Assembly: GCA_003194525.1 (NCBI GenBank)
Contig: NBIV01000009.1
Location: 526,250 to 590,249 of the forward strand
DNA from: Gracilariopsis chorda
Taxonomy: Eukaryota > Rhodophyta > Florideophyceae > Gracilariales > Gracilariaceae
Direction of reading: 5' to 3'
DNA: 64,000 bases
The notes beneath the pieces were generated by a model. It did no database searches and was not told where the DNA came from. It was given only the letters and a program-made list of their open reading frames with translations. Below are positions 1-12,108 of this stretch, one piece after another (the first letter of the stretch is position 1; each line of letters starts with the position of its first letter). The position numbers were made by a program, and so were the translations under genes.

Positions 1-378
1 CTGAAGAGCAATGCATTTCTCCGTTTTTCCACGCGCTCAAGTCATGCGGAAGCTGCAGATAAGCCACCGCGCTTGCCAGAACCTCATGAGTGCTGTGGCA
101 ACGGATGTCATGAATGCGTCTGGGAGGTATACTTCGACCGGTACAAAGCTTATACGGAAAGAAAAAAGAGAGTTAAGTCTACGCAGCCGAAAGCGCCACC
201 GTAACTCACACGAACAATAAAAAGCAAAACGGCACGGACAGCATGCGCTCTCAGCAACGCAAGAGACCGAAAGGCAAAATGCTTACAAGTGGTTTATGAA
301 CAGCCTATAATATGCAGAGGGATACTCGTCAAAAGAACTGGTTAGCACTCTCAACCTCGGTCTTGAGGGTGAGCACTG
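1..378. other. No gene recognised at the window edge
   Basis: Short frames here are not convincing. The stretch lies downstream of the PinX1-like gene on the minus strand and probably holds its 3' untranslated region. Nothing else is recognisable. Confidence 0.5.
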
Positions 379-981
379 TCATTGTTTTTTCTCTTTCTTT
401 TGCTTGCGCTTTTTCTTATCGGCTTTATGAACCTTCTTAATCTTGGTCGCCACTCCAAGCTTTTCACTCTTTTCTTTCTTTCTCCGCTTTTCCGCACGAC
501 CATGCTTACGTTCGCGCTCCTGCTCCACTTCCCTCTGTATTCGTTCCTCCTCCTTGAGATCCACCTTGCTCCCGGAAACATGCACGCCTCCCAGAATTTC
601 TCTAAGCGCCTCTGCGGAGTATGCCCTGACATCCTTTTGGGCTGCGCGTCGTGCGTAGAAACCGATCGCCTTGGATGATTTGGTGCCTCTGTCCGCGCTT
701 TGCGAAGATTTATGAGAAGGATCGGAAGCCAGTTTGGAAAGCACTTCGTTCAGTCCCGCAGCAACCAGGCCTGGGGTTTGCCAAGGATTGTCCTTTGCAT
801 TCGCGACGCCCAAGCCTTGTTTATCACCTTTCTTTCTCGCGCGCAGAGCAGCCGTCCGGCCATCTTCAAGACGCCCCAGCCCTTTCCCTTCGCTCCATCC
901 CATCTTTTGCAACATCTTGAACCCGAATCGTGATTTGTCTTTTGCCCACGTTTGGTTTTGAGTATCAATAGAACCGGCCAT
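379..981 (-). CDS. PinX1/Gno1-like G-patch nucleolar protein
   Basis: A 200-residue basic protein. Residues about 10-65 match the N-terminus of the PinX1/Gno1 family: a tryptophan followed by KSRFG-type sequence, then the glycine-rich G-patch core GWSEGKGLGR, then a QGLG segment. The C-terminal third (about 150-200) is almost entirely lysine, arginine and glutamate, as expected for a nucleolar localisation tail. Family members stimulate the DEAH helicase Prp43 through the G-patch during pre-rRNA processing, and in animals also bind telomerase. The length is shorter than human PINX1 (about 330 aa). The ATG fits because the N-terminal motif starts within ten residues of it. No intron is needed. 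A role in ribosome biogenesis is inferred from the family, not from the context. Confidence 0.85.
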   Translation of the reverse strand: MAGSIDTQNQTWAKDKSRFGFKMLQKMGWSEGKGLGRLEDGRTAALRARKKGDKQGLGVANAKDNPWQTPGLVAAGLNEVLSKLASDPSHKSSQSADRGTKSSKAIGFYARRAAQKDVRAYSAEALREILGGVHVSGSKVDLKEEERIQREVEQERERKHGRAEKRRKKEKSEKLGVATKIKKVHKADKKKRKQKKEKKQ

Positions 982-3900
982 GTTGGAGTTAGGGAGTTAG
1001 TTGTAGGGGTTAATCCGCAAAGTAAGGATGGGCTCCGAAAAAAAAAAAAACTTGCCCCAACACCGTTTGAGTTCGAGGTAAGTTCAAAGGGATTGCATAG
1101 AAAGCTTTCTACTCGACGCACGGTTCAAGACACGATAGGCAGGGGACGGCTGTTCCCGACGGCGGGGCAAACGCTGCTCCCTTCTCTGGGCTGACATCTC
1201 CGATTAATTCAGAAATCTGTAATTGTACGAGAAACGAACTAATTACATGCCGCAAATGGGTGGGATCAAGGACTGCCCAAGGCTCGTGGTACATCAAAAT
1301 TTGTTAATTTAATTACGAGCTGTAGACCGATATTCTAAAAGGCTCGTTGATCTCCAAAAATGAAAATGAGCTTCGGCAAGTGTATGAAGGAGCTCGTATG
1401 CCTCTACACCCACTCTTCCACCGGTAAGTAGGCGTGACACGGCTTCGCTGACGGCGATGCGTTACGGAGGTACCGTACCGAAGGTACCTGTCGCTTCCCA
1501 TCTGGATGGAAGGACGTGTCGGAAGTTACACCTTGGTACTGCCTACTATTTCCCCAGGTCCTTTGTGCTTCTGCAAAATGCTGGCGTTCTCGACGGCGTA
1601 TGATACGTGATGTTCACTCCGGTCGCGGTCGATTACCGGAGCCCTGATGATTCAGATCGCATCCAGTTTTGGAACAACTCGCCTGCAATGACTCGTTCTC
1701 ATAGCGATACCCTTAAACAGGATCCTGGTCGGGGCAGTAAGGAAGCGTCGAATTCTACGTTCGATGATATCATCCAACACCGCACGAGAGCGGATGCAAG
1801 AAGTGCTGTTTTTATCAGATGGGTTTTCGAAAGCGTAGACCAACAAAAATGGCTTTATCGTCAATAAGATAGCAGACAAGGGAAAGGTAGGTGAAGGATT
1901 ATAAGGATTGCCAACCCTTACTCTTTGATACATACGCAAAAAAGCTATACTTATAACCCTTACAATCGCGTATTGCAGTGTTGCGTATCATAACATGGTA
2001 AGAGCTCCGACATTGCGAGCTCCGAACGGTGTATGAACGCGATGCCGCAGCCTCGAAGGCTCGGCTGCGGGTGCCGCACAGTTATCAGCAATCATGAACT
2101 CTTGACTTATTCCGCTGTTGCGACTGAATCTACCGCTTACGCTTGATGCACAATCGACGGCTATTCTTGTTACCCATGTAGCTTTCAGTGGTACGTCGTA
2201 TGGCCGCAATGAGACATTCGGCGCCCATAGTTTCGCGAACTGGGGAAGGTAGGTTAACCCTTCAACCGAAGGATGGCCCTTTAGCGCTCACCACCCTTGG
2301 GCATTAGCGATTGTAAGTCTTTCTATGAGGTAAACCGTTTGTGGAGTTCGCACTGATTTGTTAACAAGTTCACTGATTCAGTTACAAAACTTACGTGCAA
2401 CATCCACTGTTGACTCAGCAGTGTTGACTTACTCTTTAACCTGACAGTAACCGTAGCGGGGTACGCCAAGCGACTTCTAGTTTGTAGATTCTGTCTGCGG
2501 TTCCTTTGGAACCGTTGTAAAAGGCCGCAAGGTGGCTCTTATGTTTCAAGCAACAATCCAAACGATATGGTTGCTTCCAATCGTGACGCCTTAATTGACA
2601 GTTTGCGTGACAAATAACTCGTGTTGCGCCAATTTCATGCACTTGCCTGAACAAAAACCTGACCCACGGCAACTCTTCAACTTCATAGGCTCTCAGCTTC
2701 AACCTTACGAAAGAGTTGACCACCTGAGAACAACTAGATATTGTCTGAGGTGCAACCAACGGCGGATCAGATTACACCAATGTAACATTCGGAATGTTCG
2801 TCACAGCTTTCTTGCTTTTAGACTTCGTATTCAAAATTATAATACCTTAAACAAATCCTGATTCATTTATGTAGCAAGCTAGTATTCTATCCCTGGCAAC
2901 CGGGTAGAGGTCAAAAAGAGTTAATTTCGAACACCCTCATGACCTTGAAATATGTCAAGTTTTGCTTAGCTTTTGGTACGCCAGCATTGAGGGTAAACAA
3001 AGAAGGGGTTAATTTAGGACGAAGAGGAGCTTGGACGCTTTATCATCTTTTGAAACTTGCATTCTATTTTTTCATAAGCGCACTGACTATTGTAAATTTA
3101 AACCGTAACAGAGAAAAATATTGTAAGACTAGTTTATTTAAGCGCAGTAAAAATGAAAGAAAACGCGTAAAGAAAACGAAAAGCACACAAAGAAAAACAA
3201 GTAGATACTGTCAAGCAGAAAAACTAAAATATAATCATTGTAGCGTGAAAATGCAAACCCCAAAATCTAGGCAACAATTAGTTTGCAGTAAACAAAGGCA
3301 TACAACACCTTTTTTTGGCTTTTTTAGGTGTAAATTAGGGATCATGCGGAAATGACACATTGGCCTATTAATGCATGCGCTAGATTCATACATGTGAATA
3401 ATCCATGCAAAATAATAGATTAAATATCATAAAACAGGTCTATCACATAATCCTTTTGCCTTTTCTAAACCACTTCTGCAAACGCAAGACAAATAGAAAT
3501 CTGCCGTTATTTTGTGCGACTATCTTCACAAAAAGGTTATAATACGGAAACGTTCGTTCCAAAACTGGTATTTTGTGGCACAATAGAGAAACTTTCATAT
3601 TATAATGATTTGAAAAATAAGAATGAATACAAACAGTTTTATATTAATTGGAGCATACATGAAGCTTTTGTGGTGTCCAAAAACTAACAAGTCAATGGTC
3701 AAGTGCAAATTATCAAATGGTACTTTTTTAAGCAAACATAATATGCAAATTTGTAAACCATTGCAATGAAGACATAAAACGTTAAATTATGTCCAATTTC
3801 TGCGATGCTCGTGAGCGAGAGAACACCGAATGACGTTTGAGATCTTTTTTTGCTAGGAATGACCCCAGATACTTAGATCCGTGCAAGAAATGGCACATTG

Positions 3901-4179
3901 TTTTTGGTTTGTAGGACCGAAGTAGCCAGTTGTGACTTGCGAAGGAAGTTTAAAAAGAAAATCTGGTATTCAGAATAGAACTGTGGGTTTGTGAATGTTT
4001 TCGAAAATTGTAAATTTTTCAGATCATTACTACGTGAAAATAAGGGCTATGGACAATTTGAAAGCCATCCCGTAAAGATTATAAGAAAGGAAAACTGAGT
4101 CACGAGAGTAGTGCCAGATGTAAACGGCAGTGCCAATGAGTAACCCCTATACAAAGGCAAAAACAAAAATAGTTGAATT
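982..4179. other. Gene-poor spacer, AT-rich in its second half
   Basis: No convincing gene. The 138-codon frame at 2939-3355 is lysine-rich and lies in AT-rich DNA, so it is probably chance. From about 3000 to 4150 the base composition is clearly more AT-rich than the flanks. Short stretches in the first part may be highly decayed retroelement sequence, but I cannot align them securely. Confidence 0.4.
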
Positions 4180-4530
4180 AACAGTCGAAATTCTGTAGTT
4201 GTTTACCCAGGCAAGGAAGATACACTTTCCGTAGGTTACGGAACTTCTATCCAAGGAATGGTAGAGAAAACGTGAAGGCGACGAGGTCTCCAGTCAACCC
4301 CTCAGATTCGGTTTTCTTGTTGGGGAAGGTTTAAATGTCCGACAGCAACTCGGCGGCGCATTAATTACTACCCATCCCAGAATTGGGTGTGAAATACTAA
4401 GTACAATTAACTAATATTACTCTACATTGTTGGTTGATGCCCACTACTGTACCCAACCACCAATTAACTTTTCCCTCTCTTACTTGTCACCTCCACTATT
4501 AGTGGTCGTATTACATGCAATGATTACATC
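4180..4530 (-). repeat. Degenerate LTR fragment (solo-LTR family)
   Basis: The core TTGTTGGGGAAGGTTTA near 4316 and the following CCCAGAATTGGGTGTGAAA and AATTAACTAATATTACTC stretches match the reverse complement of the solo LTR at 9672-10498. The preceding 120 bases also align loosely. Clean ends (TGAAGTG / CCACA) and target duplications are not visible, so this is an old, eroded copy. The boundaries are approximate. Confidence 0.6.
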
Positions 4531-5390
4531 ACTGCAGCATTCGGGAAATCAACGAAGTGCCAAAACGTCTTCTCTGAGGGCGTTGAACTACAGTCCATAA
4601 TCAGGTTGTAGAACAGTTGCCGACGAAAAATTGAAGCTTTGAATAAGACATAGATCCAGCGCTTCTACACCATGTTCGTCCACCAACTTGTTTGTTGACC
4701 CAATGAGCATTTTACTGAGATTCTCATCCTTCCTGCGTCTTAACGTGAGCCAATTCCACGGTAACTGGTAGGCGGTTTGCATCCATTTGTAGATCCGAGT
4801 TGTAGTAGAGCGTAATTAGATCTTGTTTTGCATGCCATAGATTTTAAGAGCGATGCAAAAGCCGTATCGTCGGCTTGGTGTACTTGTTTGGTGAGAGATA
4901 GGGCTTTATGTCAGCAAACATTCGTAAATCACTCTTCCATACCAACTCTTTGAGAACTTTTGTGTTCACACATCTTACATTTTTGCTCGGCCCAGCCGCC
5001 ATGTGTACACCTGCTGTACAGTTGGAAGCAGGTTGGATTAAACGCCAGATGAAATGGTCGTCAAGCCCCCAGACGGAGATGGGTTTCTCATTCTACTGCC
5101 CTGGATATCTTTCAGCAACACATCCGTGAGCCCAAAAAGGGTTCGTGAAAGCATGCATTCAGTGTCTAAGAAGAGCAGTTGTATATCGCGAAGCAGCTCC
5201 GCATATTGAGTTCGAGGATTGTATTTAGACAAAATAGCTGTACGGCTGCGTGTCCTGTCCTTATCTTCCACGCCCAGTACAAGAAAGCATGGTAACGTGC
5301 GGCCACCTTCCTACAACCACGCAGCACTGTCTGTTATAGCAGTCATTTTCGTCTAACATTGCTCCTGACTCCGTGATACTGTGAAGGAAG

Positions 5391-5700
5391 TTGAGCACTT
5401 ATATCTTTCCAATGCCTGCGTATACCTGCAGAAAACCAACTTCTCTGTGTGGAGCAATATCACTAGGCGGGAGATCTCTCAAGTTGTTCGCTGCTTTGGT
5501 CCCTTACGAGGTAGACACAGCGACAGGCCACCCCGTACCACACGGTGTTCGGTTGTCAAGCCGAGGTGGCTCCCAGCTATACCGACGGATGACAATCCAA
5601 GCTGCTAACGAATTCACAACTGAATATAACGGATGAGTCTCGTAACCGTATGAGGACTTAGGGGGTCATCTTTCTCTTTTTCCGAATTGGTACCCTAAAG
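5391..5700. other. Unassigned sequence upstream of the Gypsy relic
   Basis: Overlapping short frames occur on the plus strand. They may be the decayed upstream part of the Gypsy relic that becomes recognisable from about 5700, but no gag or protease motif can be named here. Confidence 0.25.
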
Positions 5701-6156
5701 GTGTGGGACCATTTTCTGGTCTCCAGAAACCCAGCCACATCGTGCTTGCTAGGAACAACGTTCATCGATAAGCACGTGGGGGCCATGTTCCAACAGCGGA
5801 AATAAGTTGCTTTCCAGCCTTCCCGATCGTTTGCTCTACTTTTGGCAACCGCAAGGTTTCAAACCAATACCGTTCACGAGTCTTTTCCAACAACGGACAA
5901 TTCGATCTCTATAAGATTCGAGTAGTCCAAGCAGTCAATATACCACTTATGACCCAAGCCGAAGTTCAAGTAACTACAAACGCTGGAGGGCTTTCACTCC
6001 TCGAACTTAATCCAAAAATGGTCAAAAAGCGCCTCATGCTCATGGCCAACTGCCTTATGGAACTAATACCGAAGCTGTCATTTCGAGTACTTCTTTCTAA
6101 CTTCGGAAATGCACCCATCTATTTAGAAAGAACACCATTCTCGTCCCCGCTATGCC
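5700..6156 (+). pseudogene. Ty3/Gypsy pol relic, protease-to-RT linker (left part)
   Basis: Translated in pieces, this DNA resembles the region after the protease of the intact pol at 55773-59102. A segment with LLGTTFIDKHV near 5745-5785 corresponds to the VILGCDFCDRFVESI stretch. The frame at 5949-6176 (QAEVQVTTNAGG..., then FRVLLSNFGNAPIYLERTPF) corresponds to QAWVSVTAAPRG... FQVLIANFGKKPQYLAKNQV. Stops and frame changes show that it is dead. The relic is interrupted at 6156 by a solo LTR and resumes at about 7016. Confidence 0.65.
6152..6156. repeat. 5-bp target-site duplication ATGCC (left)
   Basis: ATGCC lies immediately before the LTR and again immediately after it at 7011-7015. Five base pairs is the usual duplication for Ty3/Gypsy integrases. 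Confidence 0.85.
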
Positions 6157-7010
6157 GGTGGTGCAATGCCCGGTGATGGGAAAACACGCCGAAGACGTTC
6201 GGGATCTTCCTGTCACGAGGGTAGCCCAGCGAAAGAGCCCTTATAGGGATGACACGACGAAGTCGGGTGTAAACCGAGGTCAACCTTTGCGACTAGCGCA
6301 GGAACGTGAATAGGTAAACCTGTAACACAGTGCAATACTCCGGTGAGGAGGGATGACTCCACACAGGGGCGCACACACAACAGATGTCGGTATGAGCTGC
6401 GGATAGCGGGAACTATCCTAAATAGGAAAGGGGAAATATAAAGGAATATGAGGGGAATGGGACAAAGGAAAGGGACGACAACGAGTCACGCGAGTGGCTC
6501 GGGGGAGGCCCGGCACTGCCGAGAAATATACCGTATACACGGACGAAACCACAACAATGGGAAAAATCCTCAAGAGGGGTATCTTGGCGAGCAAGGTGGT
6601 TGAGCACACCGTAGGCAACGGGATATCTCTCCTAAATGGAGTGGAGTACCGCCGAAGGCGAATTAGCTCAGAGCCAAGTTCTTGCAGTAGAACACCCTTG
6701 GTGGGGAAGATTTAATGGTGCGGCGGCCGCGAGGCCGGCGCACTAAGTAGTGTAGCTTCTCTAGTGTAATAACTAACTAAATAGATAATTAAATAAATAT
6801 ATAACAACCACCCGTTCACTATCTATCCTTGCCTGCAACCCTTGCCAACGCCCGTGTTCCACGTGCACCACTGGTGTACCAGGCCAACTCCTGCTCGCAG
6901 GCAGTGCCACCTGGCACTGGTAAAAGTCATGTATGAACATGTATGAAAGCCGGTGCGACCGGGAAAATTAACAAGTCCCCGGATGTCCCTCTTACGAGGC
7001 ATGCTCTTCA
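6157..7010 (-). mobile_element. Solo LTR of a Ty3/Gypsy element, 854 bp, minus orientation
   Basis: It reads GGTGGTGCAATGCC at its left end and ATGCTCTTCA at its right end. These are the reverse complements, with a few mismatches, of the LTR termini TGAAGTGCAA and GGTATTGCACCACA defined by the full element at 52524. An internal GGTGGGGAAGATTTA block (about 6700) is shared with the LTRs at 4.3, 9.9 and 52.2 kb. Perfect ATGCC duplications flank it, so it came from insertion followed by LTR-LTR recombination. It sits inside an older Gypsy pol relic, making this a nested insertion. Confidence 0.9.
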
Positions 7011-7015
7011 ATGCC
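7011..7015. repeat. 5-bp target-site duplication ATGCC (right)
   Basis: Right-hand copy of the duplication that flanks the solo LTR at 6157-7010. Confidence 0.85.
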
Positions 7016-7545
7016 CATCCCGGTTGCCTTACCTTCCCCGTCCCTACTCTTTGAGGACGACGACACAAAAAGGGGGGAGCTCATCCCCTTCCAACCAAGC
7101 AAGAACATAAGTTCGACGTGGTCAAACCCGAAGTATGGAAAAGCAAGTCCGTATAGGAGAAGAATACGAGAACGAAGGGGAAAGAATTACCGACTTTCTC
7201 GAACCTTTTGCGGATGTTTGGGATGGGCACCTGGGCTCCATCTCTATCTCCAAACACCGCATACACCTGGAAGGGGTTCAAAGCACTTCTTCCAGATGCC
7301 TTACCGAGAGGGACAAGAACGGCGCGAACTGGAAAGAAAAGAGGTAAAGAAGCCACGCTGTGCAGTTGTAATAGAGCCCTCGTCTACCAAATGGGCAAGT
7401 ACGGTCGTGTTCGCGACAAAAACTAATGACACTCTACGCTTCTGCGCGGATTATCGTCACATTAATGCGTTGAATTTCTGGAATGCTTACCCCATACTAG
7501 TAGACGAGTTTGCCGCATGGAGCACAGCCAGTATCCGTCCGCAAC
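7016..7545 (+). pseudogene. Ty3/Gypsy pol relic, reverse transcriptase N-terminus (right part)
   Basis: Continuation of the relic split by the solo LTR. One frame (around 7185-7270) reads DFLEPFADVWDGHLGSIS then KHRIHL, matching EFTSMWDGSLGEVS then EHRIDL of the intact pol. A second frame (about 7405-7495) reads VFATKTNDTLRFCADYRHIN, the start of the RT domain. The two pieces are in different frames, so at least one frameshift separates them. Similarity stops at about 7545, well before the YxDD active site. Confidence 0.8.
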
Positions 7546-8063
7546 AGGACCAAGACTATCTGATAACGAAATGTGACAAGCTTTGTAATGCCAAGAATCC
7601 TAATGGTGATCCTTCCTGCCCAACTGATGTTCGAGGTGCAAAGCACAATGCACGAAATATTCAATGCACTATTGCAGAAAAGCGCCTTGAAAATGACATA
7701 AATGCATCTACAGAATCCAGTGATAACTCAGATGAAGAGAAAAATGAGACGGACGAAGGAACTGTTGGTGCACGGAAGAAGCGTCGCCCTATAGGACAGA
7801 TTGGAGTCCATGGCAAGAAGCCCAAGACAGATGAGGTTCTAATAAAAAGTGTAGAGTCGATGACCGAGTTTATGGGAATTTTTGCCAACTCATTTGCTTC
7901 ACCGGTGTCTGGTTTAAACGACCAAGAGGTAATGATCACGAATGTGGTCAAGAAATGTAACATTCGAGATGCATTGGTATCGGATCACCGAATGATAAGT
8001 TTAGTCGATGACGACATTCATAGTTTTCGGCTACAGTACCTGGCTGTCCAGCAAGGACTATGA
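7546..8063 (+). pseudogene. C-terminal fragment of an unrecognised acidic/basic protein, probably transposon-derived
   Basis: The open frame that begins in the Gypsy relic continues without a stop to 8063, but after about 7545 its sequence is unrelated to pol. It contains NAKNPNGDPSCPTDVRGAKH, an acidic serine run (ESSDNSDEEKNETDE), a basic KKRRP patch and an MTEFMGIFANSF segment. It therefore looks like the C-terminal half of a separate nuclear protein joined by rearrangement. Such tails occur in Myb/SANT-like transposon ORFs, but the assignment is weak. No start codon of its own is evident. Confidence 0.35.
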
Positions 8064-9666
8064 GAGGAACCCTTTAATGTAGGAATGTGAACTACGAATA
8101 GTATATTCTGGTACTGTACTGGGCCTTCATTAATTATTAGTTTTGTTTTCATATTTTTAAGGTAGTTAGTGGAGAGCCACCCATTTAGGCATTACAGTCA
8201 AACTACTGCATGGCTTCGTAGCCTAGTAAAGAGCGATCTGCCCAGGTGAGGGAGGCAAAGGCCAACCAACAACCAACTTCTTACCCCGGTGGTAAGCTGG
8301 AGGAATCCTAAGTCGCTAGCGAAAATAGAGCGCCTGCAGCACCAGTACCGGACGGTATCTGAAGTACAACTTTCGTTCGGAGGATTTCCTCATATTCCTA
8401 CCATCATTGGCTCTCTTTTCGCCCCTCTTTCTGGCATTGTGTGCCACTTTCTCAGGTACTCCTGTGCTGTACTCGATGCTGAGATCCCTGGACCCTCCGA
8501 TCACTCGTCCGTTCGTGCACTCACGAGACATCACTGACTGGAACCCAAGCCTGTGTTTCTACCTAGTCACCCGCAAGGCGACGCCCGCTTATGCGGTTAC
8601 TCTGTGGCTATCCAAGACCGTTACCGAGACCCTACAGTCAACGGTGGAATACCAGAAGAAAGAAGTGAAATCTTTAGAGAAGGACGTGGCGCAGACCATG
8701 AATGACACAAAGCCAATGACAGCCGGCATGAACTTGCCTCTGCAGGTACTTGTTGTAAAGCTGTCTACTACGGGGAAAGCGAAAAATGTGCAGTAATGCA
8801 ACTGGCCACAGAACGGAGAAAACCGCTGGACGTCCGCTCGCTGGCGCTCGCATTCGCGCACTTGGCACCTCGGGCTGGGACAGCGCTTTATCGTGATTCT
8901 GTACTATCGTACGTAATGGTGATTTGATTTCGTTCCATTGTTCTTGTGAGATTGTTCAATGAACGAACCGCAAGCTGTTTTATAATCAATTGTCTCTCTG
9001 TGTCGGCTGCTAGCGTCGATTCAAGTCGACAAAGAGGGTCTTTAACAGCTCATATAGCCAACTCAGCACTTTGTCTTTCGCTGGGCAGAATACGTTGTAG
9101 AATGAGGTCGATTGCAGCGACTTCCCGTGATTAGGATATATCCGCATTTTCGTTGGTCTTGCGTGCACGTATAATTTTCCCGTTTGTACAACTAGTACTT
9201 TTGACGAACGCTGAATCTTCTAGAATCGCGTGACCGGGTGAGGCTAATTCATCGCTAAGTTTAGGATATTACAAGCCGGACAGTGTCGCCAGGTTTGTTT
9301 CATGCCAGCTTCCTGGAAATTGAATAGCTGTAGGAATCACTTCATCAAAGTAATTGAAGAAAAGTAAGTTTGTAACTTCGTTTTGCGGCGTATATCCCTC
9401 ATACTACTCATTTTGGATATTAAAGTCTCCGTATTGTTGGGATTTGAACCTTCCATCATCAGATATTCCAAACACACCCTGAACAAGAGAACCAAACTTT
9501 CTTTTTGTTCTCGAGGAATGCAGCAGAGGTCTTTCTTTCTTCCATGGTGGGCTACTGGAACTTAAATAAAACGGCCTCTTTACTTCTTGCTGCCTTTAGA
9601 AATAAGATTAGAGCATAGTCGAGCCACGCACTTAATGTCGACAGTACGATGCCGATAGAGGTACAG
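8064..9666. other. Spacer without recognised gene
   Basis: A 129-codon frame at 8407-8796 shows no known motif and is probably not a gene. The stretch around 9440 resembles the T-arm of a tRNA on the minus strand (GGGATTTGAACC), but no cloverleaf can be built around it. The rest is featureless. Confidence 0.35.
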
Positions 9667-9671
9667 AGTTA
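9667..9671. repeat. 5-bp target-site duplication AGTTA (left)
   Basis: AGTTA precedes the LTR and recurs at 10499-10503 directly after it. Confidence 0.85.
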
Positions 9672-10498
9672 TGAAGTGCAACGCCCTCAGGGAGGGATTC
9701 TTGGTACTTGATCGTTTTCCCGATATTATCGGTTGTGTAGTGTGTATATGAACTACGCCCCACAATGGTGGGTATGGACACGTGGGACACGGTTTTGGGT
9801 CAATGGGCGGTTGGCCACAGTAGTGGATGTTGCAACGAAATGTGGAGTATTTTAGTTAATATTATTTATTATTTTCACACCCATTTCTGGGAAGCTAGTA
9901 CTTAGTGCGACGGCGCACTGCCGTCGCACCAGTAAACCTTCCCCAACAAGGGACCCCAACCTGGGGAATTGGCTCTAGTTGTTGCCGCTTGCGCGCGTGC
10001 TCTACTCCTCCTTGGAGGGAAACGCCGTAAACCACGGGACATCTAACCCCCTTGCACATCTAAAGAAGCCCATCCTTGGGAGTATAATTGTTCCAATCAT
10101 ATTGGTGTTTCGCCCTGTATAGGGAGTCCTGTCCACCGGCATTGCCGTATCTGTTCGTCGCTCTCGCGACTCACTTCGTCCTCTCTTCCTCCTCTTCGCC
10201 CTTCCTTTTCCCCCTTTTTAGGGTAGCACCTCCCGCTACCCGGGGCCCTCGTGTGCGCATCCGCTCACACACCCCCAATTACGTGGAAACATACCTCTAC
10301 TGAGGATCACACCCCGCTCACGCGGATACCGATTCTTCGCCTTCACCTCCCTGCGCGAGTCGCGACAGGTGTTCCTGGTCTTACAAACCGGCTTCGCCGT
10401 GACACCTCTGGGAGGGCTCTACCCAACTGGGTTCACCTCGTGAGAGGAAGATCCCGAACGTCTTTTGGTATTTTTCTCCTTTGGGGCATTGCACCACA
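9672..10498 (+). mobile_element. Solo LTR of a Ty3/Gypsy element, 827 bp, plus orientation
   Basis: It begins TGAAGTGCAACGC, identical to the first 13 bases of the full element's LTR at 52524, and ends GGGGCATTGCACCACA, matching that LTR's end. Five-base AGTTA duplications on both sides prove the boundaries and fix the LTR termini as TG...CA. The internal part differs strongly from the LTR at 52524 and is closer to the copies at 4.2, 6.2 and 51.6 kb, so it belongs to a sister family. Confidence 0.92.
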
Positions 10499-10503
10499 AG
10501 TTA
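10499..10503. repeat. 5-bp target-site duplication AGTTA (right)
   Basis: Right-hand copy of the duplication flanking the solo LTR at 9672-10498. Confidence 0.85.
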
Positions 10504-11348
10504 GTATGCTTTAGAATTTGTTTTCAGAAAGCATGACACTATCCCAAGCAAGTCAGTCGACTTTAATAACAGTTTGTGTTCTTTTCTTGAGTTTGCGATG
10601 CGCAATGGACTGCTTTTTTTGTGTTCTTCTGGAGCTGCATGAAATAAAGGAAGCCTTTTCTCGACTGCGATTGCTTTTGTAAAGTTCATGGTTACAATGA
10701 AATCATCATCCGTGCCGTGCAAGAGAATTTCTTGCCATGGAGTGTGTTACGTGGTAAAATATGGGTGTAGTAGAGCACCCTGTTTGTGTTGCGCGCTATT
10801 GATGGCTCCAATTTGCTTTTGTTGAGGCTTGCAAACAGCCAGCAAAATCTTAAGCGTTATCGAGTAAGCGGGAACGCTGGCTGCGACTGCGCCTTTTTTC
10901 CGTTTGAATGCATCTGAGCACGTGAATATCTGATGGACGGTTTTGAATGGTGGCAGGACTCTCCGAGTACCCTTCGTGATTGCAAAATCTGGTATTTTGC
11001 ACCCCAGAGTTTATGGTGCTGTGCATTTTATTATTGTCTCATATTTGAGCGTCCGTTTATCGGGTAATTCTTGCATGCACCCATTATTGTGCGAATAGCT
11101 ACGTCCAACGACTGAAAGAAAGGCGGGAAGCAAGGCTGGAAGAAACTTTACGTGCGAAAGATAGCGGAGGTGGTTCACTGGTCAAATGAACATATAAATC
11201 GCTGACAAAAATTCTTTGTTTTAGTTTACCACAGCCTCTGAAAGTTCCTCTAAACGAATCTCGTTTCGAGATACTTTTAGAGGCTGCGCTAATGGTTTCC
11301 AGTTAAAGGTGTTTTACAGACGAAGTACAGATGCTTGACTCTAAAATT

Positions 11349-11390
11349 CTGGCTCTAAATTTCTGGCTCTAAATTTCTGGCTCTAAATTT
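11349..11390. repeat. Tandem repeat, 14-bp unit x3
   Basis: Three exact copies of CTGGCTCTAAATTT in a row, preceded by a partial variant copy ending CTAAAATT. Confidence 0.9.
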
Positions 11391-12108
11391 CGTTTGAGAG
11401 GCACAATAAAGATGCTTTGAGGGACAGTGAAAACTGAACGGACAGTTTCAGGTCATCCGTTGGACTGGGCCACGTAGTCCATCCATTTTGTCGTGTGAAG
11501 GCGGTGCGTGTCTTCCCCGCGTCTTATCTTGTACGATCAAGATAGTGTAGGGCGCGGCGTTGAAATGTTTTAGATAGTAGGCAACGGACTGTTTGGGGCG
11601 CCAGCGTCTCTTCGCTACGCTACAAAGCTCTTCTCTAGAGAGAAACTTCTGATACCCAAAAACCTGCTATCTTCCCCTTTGAGGTGAAGGAGCTGCGTAG
11701 GTAGCAGTATATTTATTGCGGAGATGCGCGCATCGTCAGCGGCTTACGCCGGCGTAAGCGGTGCAAATACACCTAAAAATATATCTCACTGGGTGGTTGT
11801 CTGCTTTTGCATAAATGGCACATCGACACATTTACTGCTGTATAAACACATTAAAACGGAGGCTACAATGCTTCATGAAGCGGTCGCACTCCGTCTGCTT
11901 TGTAACTTTAGGGTGAGTCGGGCGATATGTAACGCTTGCTGTCTTTCAGGATATGAGACGTGAGGCGAAAGTCGATGTAGGACAAGAGGTCTACTGCCTA
12001 GTAGGCAGTGCCTACCATTCAAAACGGCGAGTGCAAAGTGCAAGAGATTTCTTAGACATTGCAGGTAACTTTATGTCACGATAAACGATCTCGAGAATAC
12101 AGAATAGT

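Noticed and set aside
1607-1867. Plus-strand frame with a FDDII phrase resembling the RT active-site region
   Set aside because: The flanking residues do not align with the RT domain at the right spacing; similarity is too short to call a relic.
2939-3355. 138-codon lysine-rich frame
   Set aside because: It lies in AT-rich DNA, has no motif, and its composition follows the base composition.
9430-9470. tRNA-like GGGATTTGAACC on the minus strand
   Set aside because: No acceptor stem, D-arm or anticodon arm can be built around it.
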